A DNA stretch of 57,051 nucleotides from assembly GCA_009837395.1 (NCBI GenBank), contig VXTP01000001.1, forward strand, positions 1-57,051, read 5' to 3'. The stretch is from Gemmatimonadota bacterium. GTDB taxonomy: Bacteria > JAAXHH01. This document shows positions 52,560 through 57,051 of this stretch, piece after piece (the stretch's first letter is position 1; the number at the start of each line of letters is the position of its first letter). The notes beneath the pieces were generated by a model that ran no database searches, was not told where the DNA came from, and worked only from the letters and a program-made list of their open reading frames with translations. The position numbers and the translations under genes are program-made.

Positions 52560-53576
52560 TCACGCATCCATGTCCAGGACCATCACCCAGGCCGGCGAAG
52601 GTCCCACGTCGTACACGTCGAGCGGCGCAAGCGCGCCCGTGTCCTGGTCGATTCGATAGGACGCCAGTCTTCCGTCTGCCTGTCCCGCGGCGTAGAGAAA
52701 CCGGCCCTGCGGGTCCAGGTTGAAGGCGCGGGGCGTCTTTTCGGTCGGTGTTTGCCCAATGGCACTCAGCAATCCAGATTCCGGGTCGATCGCGAATCCG
52801 GCAATGCTGTCATGGCCCCGGTTGCTCACATATACGAATCGGCCCGTCGGATGGATATGGAACTGCGCGCAGGTGTTCTCGCCAGTGAAATCCGTGGGCA
52901 ACGTCGACACCGTCTGCATCGCTTCCAGCGTACCCCGGTCCGGATCGAACCGGTAGGCCGTCACGCTGCTTGCCTTCTCATTGTCGACATACAGCATATC
53001 CAGCGTGGGATGGTGGCAATAGTGCCGCGGCTCGGTATCCGGGGGCTGCGCCACCCGGGGAGGATCGTTCGGTATCAGCCTGCCGGTGTGCTCGTCGAAT
53101 TCGAACTGGCAGATCATGTTCGAATCGGACACGTGGGGCACGAAGGCGAAACGGTTCGACGGGTCGGTCTGTATGTAGTGAGCGCCCCGCGCCGTCTCCT
53201 GCCGGTCCACCGGCGCATTCTGGACGATGCTGTCGTCGCCGATGGCATGGACGCCCGCCACGGCGTGCCCGTTGGAAGCCGACAGCAGGAAGCGGCCGGT
53301 GTTGTCCAGGGACATGTATGTCGTGTCCCAGTCGAAAGGCGTGGTGCCCAGCAGCGTAATGCCGCCCGTTCTGCGGTCCAGGCTGTAGGTCTGTACTGAC
53401 GGCTCACCGCGCAGTCCTGCGTACAGGTGTTCAAGATCGCTATCCGCAACCAGGGGCATCACACCGGCGCCCGCGGCGACATCTTCCCTGAAGGTCAGTC
53501 CGCCACTGTCCGGGTCCATTTCGTAAAGGGCGATTTTACCCTCGCCGGTGATGGACAGGTACATGTAAAATGCCAT
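52560..53576 (-). CDS. Lactonase family beta-propeller (6-phosphogluconolactonase-like)
   Basis: 338 residues from ATG at 53576 (AAGGGG about 8 nt upstream; an earlier TTG at 53609 is less likely). Repeated blades such as GRFLLSASNGHAVAGVHAIG, GRFVYVSNRGHDSIAGFAID and GRFLYAAGQADGRLASYRID are typical of the seven-bladed lactonase family (Pgl type). No signal peptide is seen. It heads three same-strand genes that end with the DapA-like aldolase, so they may form one sugar-acid or lactone pathway. Confidence 0.88.
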   Translation of the reverse strand: MAFYMYLSITGEGKIALYEMDPDSGGLTFREDVAAGAGVMPLVADSDLEHLYAGLRGEPSVQTYSLDRRTGGITLLGTTPFDWDTTYMSLDNTGRFLLSASNGHAVAGVHAIGDDSIVQNAPVDRQETARGAHYIQTDPSNRFAFVPHVSDSNMICQFEFDEHTGRLIPNDPPRVAQPPDTEPRHYCHHPTLDMLYVDNEKASSVTAYRFDPDRGTLEAMQTVSTLPTDFTGENTCAQFHIHPTGRFVYVSNRGHDSIAGFAIDPESGLLSAIGQTPTEKTPRAFNLDPQGRFLYAAGQADGRLASYRIDQDTGALAPLDVYDVGPSPAWVMVLDMDA

Positions 53577-53715
53577 CAAACGCCCCTTCCCACGCGGTGG
53601 CAAGCGCACCAGGCCGCGGTATCAGAATCGCTCGCATTCGGGCCAGCCATTTTGCCTGAAAACAGAAAGACAATGTGCAGGACGGCACCGGCACCGTCAA
53701 GGCTTCATTTCCCGC

Positions 53716-53785
53716 GAGATCAGCCGTCCGGCCGCGACTTCAGCGCCTGGAGAGATCAGCCGTCCGGCCGCGACTTCAGCGCCTG
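53716..53785. repeat. Exact 34-bp tandem repeat spanning the DUF4382 stop
   Basis: 53752-53785 contains the end and TGA (53776-53778) of the DUF4382 gene and is repeated exactly at 53716-53749. The period is 36 bp, so the downstream copy supplies a second TGA in the same frame, which would add 12 residues on readthrough. Confidence 0.95.
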
Positions 53786-54624
53786 ACGAGGACGATATCC
53801 TGGCGCGTGGTACTGGCGGTCGTCACCTCGACGTTCTCCGTAGACCAGGCTTCGGTTGCTTCGGTCTGCGGAACGTACATGGCGTAAGATCCGGCGGGCA
53901 TGAAGAAGGAGGAGTACCGGCCGGCATCATTGGTACGGACCGTCACCGAATCCGTCCCGCCGGGCTGAAAAAGGGTAACCGGGTATCCGGGCAATGGCAC
54001 GTCGTCCCGGAGGACCGCGGGCGTGCCGTTATCGTGCTTGACGGTTCCGGAGACCTGTCCCGAACTCGCCAGGTCGACCAGGCGGGCCCTGGGCTGGAAC
54101 CTGAATCCGGTGATGTCGTGGGCCTGCCGGGTGTCCCCCTCGAGGGTGATCGATCGCATCGGGTCGAAATCGATGACCGCATCGGCTTTTCGATTCCGCT
54201 CGACGACTACGGGGGTAGATCCCTGGACGACGATCTCCATGCTGAGCGGTGGCGAGAACACCTCGCTGAACTGCGAACCGTTCGTCAGCGTCACGGTCAC
54301 GCCGTCTAGTTTGAGCCGTGCCGCGTCGTATCTGCCTTCGGCCACGGAAAATACGTCCAGGATACGGGTTTCACTCCCACCGAGTTCGGCCAGGTCGATC
54401 GTGTGGGGCACGGCGCCTGGGGTTCCGTACTCGCTGTTCGCAGAGGAGCGTACGGCCATCTCGGAGAATCGCACGACGACGGATCCGACATGCTGCTGGT
54501 TCGGTGACTGCGCCGCCAGCCGGATCTGCAGTTCGCTGAAGACGCTGGACGTCGGCTTGTCGCAACCGAAGGTCGCGAACGCCAGGAGCAGAATCAGATG
54601 GAAATGACGGGGTTGTTTTTTCAT
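53776..54624 (-). CDS. DUF4382 lipoprotein
   Basis: 282 residues. MKKQPRHFHLILLLAFATFGC is a lipoprotein signal with Cys21. A DUF4382 domain follows (about 30-175: ELQIRLAAQSPN, GSVVVRFSEMAVR, RYDAARLKLDGVTVTL, AVIDFDPMRSITL). A carboxypeptidase-regulatory-like beta-sandwich ends the protein (GYPVTLFQPGGTDSVTVRTNDAGRYSSFFMPAGSY). Expected location is the periplasm, lipid-anchored. Function unknown. It diverges from the DUF3299 operon, 104 bp apart. Confidence 0.85.
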   Translation of the reverse strand: MKKQPRHFHLILLLAFATFGCDKPTSSVFSELQIRLAAQSPNQQHVGSVVVRFSEMAVRSSANSEYGTPGAVPHTIDLAELGGSETRILDVFSVAEGRYDAARLKLDGVTVTLTNGSQFSEVFSPPLSMEIVVQGSTPVVVERNRKADAVIDFDPMRSITLEGDTRQAHDITGFRFQPRARLVDLASSGQVSGTVKHDNGTPAVLRDDVPLPGYPVTLFQPGGTDSVTVRTNDAGRYSSFFMPAGSYAMYVPQTEATEAWSTENVEVTTASTTRQDIVLVRR

Positions 54625-54665
54625 TGCAAGCAGCTAACGCGTTAAGGGGAGCATATACATTTATA

Positions 54666-54695
54666 TTGCCAATAGTTGGCTGAATGCTATATATA
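54666..54695 (+). promoter_or_regulatory. Promoter with overlapping palindrome before the DUF3299-ABC operon
   Basis: TTGCCA (54666-54671) is followed after 16 or 18 bp by TATATA (54688-54693 or 54690-54695). The perfect palindrome GCCAA-TAG-TTGGC (54668-54680) overlaps the -35 box, the right place for a repressor. It does not match the E. coli Zur box as I know it. The start codon is about 34 bp downstream. Confidence 0.5.
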
Positions 54696-54728
54696 TCGAA
54701 CAGGCGATTTGACAACCGGAGTTTTTCG

Positions 54729-55244
54729 ATGATCGGCGTCACCCGCAAAATACTCTTCGTATCCGCCGCCCTGCTGGTCGTGGTAACCCTCAGCGTTGTG
54801 CCCGAACCCCCGGAGGCCGTTCCGAAGGCCGCTCCGGAGCCCCCGGTCGACGCACCGGCGGTCGTACCGGCCGACGAGCCCATCAAGGTGGGCTGGCACC
54901 TCCTGGCCAGCCTCAACTACCGCACCGGAAAACCGGGCGAAGAGTTGGCGGAACTCGACGGTAAAGTCGTCAAGGTTCCCGGATTTGCGGTACCACTTGA
55001 AGACTGGGCGTCCTCGGTGACGGAGTTTCTCCTCGTACCCTATGTCGGTGCTTGCATCCATACGCCGCCTCCCCCGCCCAACCAGCTCATCTACATTGAG
55101 ATGGAAAAGGACAAATGGGCGTTTTTAAACGGGTGGAACCCGGTGTGGGTCGAAGGTTTACTCAAGATCGAGATGACCAAGAGCGTGTATGGCTACGTCG
55201 GCTTCACCATCACCGGCAAGCGGGTCTATCCGTACGAGTATTGA
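54729..55244 (+). CDS. DUF3299 periplasmic protein
   Basis: 171 residues from ATG at 54729 with CGGAG 7 nt upstream. An N-terminal hydrophobic segment (ILFVSAALLVVVTLSVV) is followed by a Pro/Ala-rich linker and the DUF3299 core: VKVPGFAVPLE, VTEFLLVPYVGACIHTPPPPPNQ and YGYVGFTITG. In Pseudomonas a DUF3299 gene sits with ABC ATPase and FtsX permease genes under the zinc regulator Zur (PA4063-PA4066 region, from memory). The same order follows here, so a link to zinc or another metal is likely. Confidence 0.87.
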   Translation: MIGVTRKILFVSAALLVVVTLSVVPEPPEAVPKAAPEPPVDAPAVVPADEPIKVGWHLLASLNYRTGKPGEELAELDGKVVKVPGFAVPLEDWASSVTEFLLVPYVGACIHTPPPPPNQLIYIEMEKDKWAFLNGWNPVWVEGLLKIEMTKSVYGYVGFTITGKRVYPYEY

Positions 55245-55386
55245 TCCGTGACGCGGACGCCTGCATGTCACGGTGCGAACACCTGCAGGACGTGACGCGG
55301 TCTCCTGCATGCATTCAGCACGCGCACTCGCTTTCTCCGGGGATGCGCGGTTTTGTGAATCTACGATTCGCAGGAATATGTCATAG

Positions 55387-56070
55387 ATGAGCCTCGCCAT
55401 CGACATCCGGCATCTGCGCTTCCGCTACGGCGGCGGTCCCTGGGTGCTGGACATCCCCGAGGTGACCCTCGAACGGGGGACGCGCGCGTTCCTGTTCGGC
55501 CCCAGCGGCAGCGGCAAGACGACGCTGCTCGGCGTGCTGGCCGGGGTCCTGGAAGCGAACGAGGGCGACGTCACGGTGCTGGGTGAGGACCTCACCTCAC
55601 TTTCGGGTCCACAGCGGGACGCCTTCCGGGCGGAGCACATCGGCTATGTCTTCCAGATGTTCAACCTCATCCCCTACCTGTCGGTGCTAGACAACATCAC
55701 CCTGCCAGTGCGCATGCACGCGGGGCGCCGGGCCCGGCTGGACGGCACGGGCGTGAAGGAGTCCGCCGCGCAGCTGGCCGGTCATCTCCACATCGGCGAT
55801 CTGCTGAAGAAGCCGGTGACCGAACTCTCGGTGGGCCAGCAACAGCGGGTGGCGGCCTGCCGTGCGCTCATCGGCGCGCCGGAGCTCATCGTCGCCGATG
55901 AGCCGACCTCCTCCCTGGACGTCGACCGCCGTGAGGACTTCCTCGATCTGCTCTTCCAGGAATGCGAGCGTGCCGGCGCAACGCTTGTGTTCGTGAGCCA
56001 CGACCGCACCCTGGAGGGCATGTTCTCCCGTACCATATCGCTTCCCGATGTCAACAAGGCGGTTAATTGA
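55387..56070 (+). CDS. ABC transporter ATP-binding protein (LolD/MacB-type)
   Basis: 227 residues. Walker A GPSGSGKTTL (about 39-48), Q-loop region YVFQMFNLIPYL, signature LSVGQQQRVA and Walker B LIVADEPTSSLD are all intact. The sequence groups with ATPases that partner FtsX-like permeases. It lies 142 bp after the DUF3299 gene and overlaps the permease start by 1 nt (TGATG). Confidence 0.95.
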   Translation: MSLAIDIRHLRFRYGGGPWVLDIPEVTLERGTRAFLFGPSGSGKTTLLGVLAGVLEANEGDVTVLGEDLTSLSGPQRDAFRAEHIGYVFQMFNLIPYLSVLDNITLPVRMHAGRRARLDGTGVKESAAQLAGHLHIGDLLKKPVTELSVGQQQRVAACRALIGAPELIVADEPTSSLDVDRREDFLDLLFQECERAGATLVFVSHDRTLEGMFSRTISLPDVNKAVN

Positions 56071-57051
56071 TGCTGGTTCTGGACTTAGCGCTCAAGTCGC
56101 TCCGCAACCGCGCCTTCAGCACCACGCTCACGGTGGGCTCCATCGCCCTCAGCGTCGCCCTCCTGGTCGGCGTCGAGAACGTGCGCGTGGGCATGCGTGA
56201 GAGTTTCTCCAACACCATCAGCCAGACCGACCTGATCGTAGGTACCAAGGGCGGCACGATTCAACTGCTGCTGTATTCGGTCTTCGGCATGGGCGCACCG
56301 ACAGAGAACGTTTCGTGGGAGGCTTACCGGCAGTGGGCGGAGCACCCCGCCGTCGAATGGACCATTCCCTACAGCCTGGGGGACAGCCATAGAGGGTTCC
56401 GTGTCATCGGCACGAACGAGGACTTCTACCGCCACTACCGCTACCGAGGCGGTCAGGAAGTCGCGTTGGCGGAGGGACGGGCAAGCGAGGACCTGCTCGA
56501 CGTGACCCTGGGCGCCGACGTGGCGGCAGAATTGAACTACTCGCTGGGTGACGAGATCGCCGTGACGCACGGGCTCAGCGAGGTGGGTTTCCTGGTCCAC
56601 GACCACATGCCCTTCACGGTCGTGGGCGTCCTCGCCAAGACGTTTACCCCCGTTGATCGCGCCCTCTACGTGACCCTCGAGGGTATGGAGGCCATCCACC
56701 TGGAGGACGACGGGCACGCACACGATGAGGCGGAAGAAGCCCCGGCGGACGACGAACACACGCACGAGGAGGAGGCAGCTTCCACCGATGATGGCCATGA
56801 CCACGATCACGAAGGTCACGTACATGATGAGGCGGAAGAAGCCCCGGCGGACGACGGACACGTGCACGACGAGGATGCAGCCGACGACCACGAAGGACAC
56901 GACCATGACGATCATGCCCACGACGAAGTGGCGGACGACGACCACGAAGGGCACGCGCACGACGAGGAGACAGAGGTAGCGGACGCGGACGCCGGTCACG
57001 ACCATGACGATCATGCCCACGACGAAGTGGCGGACGACGACCACGAAGGGC
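56070..57051 (+). CDS. FtsX/MacB-type ABC permease with His/Asp-rich insert, 3' end outside window
   Basis: The frame starts at ATG 56070 and is open to the window end (327 codons). The N-terminus has one membrane helix (TTLTVGSIALSVALLVGV) and then an extracytoplasmic MacB-type domain (ISQTDLIVGTKGG, FTVVGVLAKTFTPVDRALYVTLEGMEAIH). From about residue 212 a long low-complexity insert begins, with about 24 His among 115 residues, otherwise Asp, Glu, Gly and Ala, and no Cys or aromatic residues. It faces the periplasm and should bind metal ions. The later helices lie outside the window. Confidence 0.9.
   Translation, partial: MLVLDLALKSLRNRAFSTTLTVGSIALSVALLVGVENVRVGMRESFSNTISQTDLIVGTKGGTIQLLLYSVFGMGAPTENVSWEAYRQWAEHPAVEWTIPYSLGDSHRGFRVIGTNEDFYRHYRYRGGQEVALAEGRASEDLLDVTLGADVAAELNYSLGDEIAVTHGLSEVGFLVHDHMPFTVVGVLAKTFTPVDRALYVTLEGMEAIHLEDDGHAHDEAEEAPADDEHTHEEEAASTDDGHDHDHEGHVHDEAEEAPADDGHVHDEDAADDHEGHDHDDHAHDEVADDDHEGHAHDEETEVADADAGHDHDDHAHDEVADDDHEG
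56724..57051. repeat. 33-34-codon tandem repeats encoding the His-rich insert
   Basis: A 55-bp segment at 56898-56952 is repeated exactly at 56997-57051 (offset 99 bp) and runs off the edge. A second pair, beginning at 56724 and 56826, is offset by 102 bp. Both offsets are multiples of three, so the insert has grown in frame. Confidence 0.9.

Noticed and set aside
54708-54713. TTGACA as a -35 box for the DUF3299 gene
   Set aside because: It lies only 16 bp before the start codon and no -10 can follow; the upstream TTGCCA/TATATA pair fits better.

Overview
Origin. The window is GC-rich bacterial DNA, densely coded on both strands, with no rRNA, tRNA, CRISPR array or insertion sequence that I could recognise. 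Three phytanoyl-CoA-dioxygenase-like oxygenases, a formylglycine sulfatase, an FG-GAP repeat protein, paired RND pumps, and sigma factors and methyltransferases of kinds common in uncultured marine Gram-negatives suggest an uncultured lineage such as Latescibacterota, Gemmatimonadota or Poribacteria. That placement is inference from gene content only. TTG and GTG starts with good ribosome binding sites are common.

Layout. 1-9.1 kb: the 5' part of a secreted Sel1-repeat protein, a sulfatase, two PhyH oxygenases, two tandem PotD-like binding proteins without a transporter, and a DUF3883 protein. 9.4-10.4 kb: three tandem paralogues of a tiny membrane-anchored coiled coil. 10.4-18.7 kb: a leftward run behind a strong sigma-70-type promoter: HtrA protease, psd, pssA, DUF4321, FG-GAP protein, gatA, gatB. 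19.1-22.2 kb: glnA, an intercistronic terminator and a half-length GlnE. 22.3-24.5 kb: an ECF-type sigma factor fused to ankyrin repeats. 24.7-34.4 kb: a leftward envelope-stress/efflux operon (ECF sigma, anti-sigma, Spy/CpxP-like, RND adaptor, two RND permeases) closed by a bidirectional terminator.

34.6-40.5 kb: PhyH oxygenase, TIM-barrel isomerase/epimerase, methyltransferase, NagB-LmbE fusion, PanE. 40.6-46.4 kb: a corrinoid one-carbon locus: homocysteine methyltransferase, a small 'virulence factor' family protein, an unknown protein, a UroD/MtaA-type methyltransferase, a corrinoid protein and an ASKHA/2Fe-2S corrinoid activator. Together they look like a methionine synthase taken apart into separate proteins, with a UroD-type protein where a folate-binding module would normally be. 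46.5-50.1 kb: GNAT, an orphan HicB facing mazEF, a PH-domain protein and an MDR dehydrogenase. 50.1-53.6 kb: DapA-like aldolase, dihydroorotase-like amidohydrolase, lactonase. 53.8-57.1 kb: DUF4382 lipoprotein, diverging from a DUF3299-ABC-FtsX operon that resembles a zinc-linked ABC locus and whose permease carries a long His/Asp-rich insert.

Strongest leads: the split corrinoid methionine-synthase-like locus; the sigma-ankyrin fusion; the His-rich FtsX permease; the stand-alone GlnE half behind a terminator; the coiled-coil triplet whose lengths differ by 11 and 18 residues; and short tandem duplications that span the stop codons of at least five genes.
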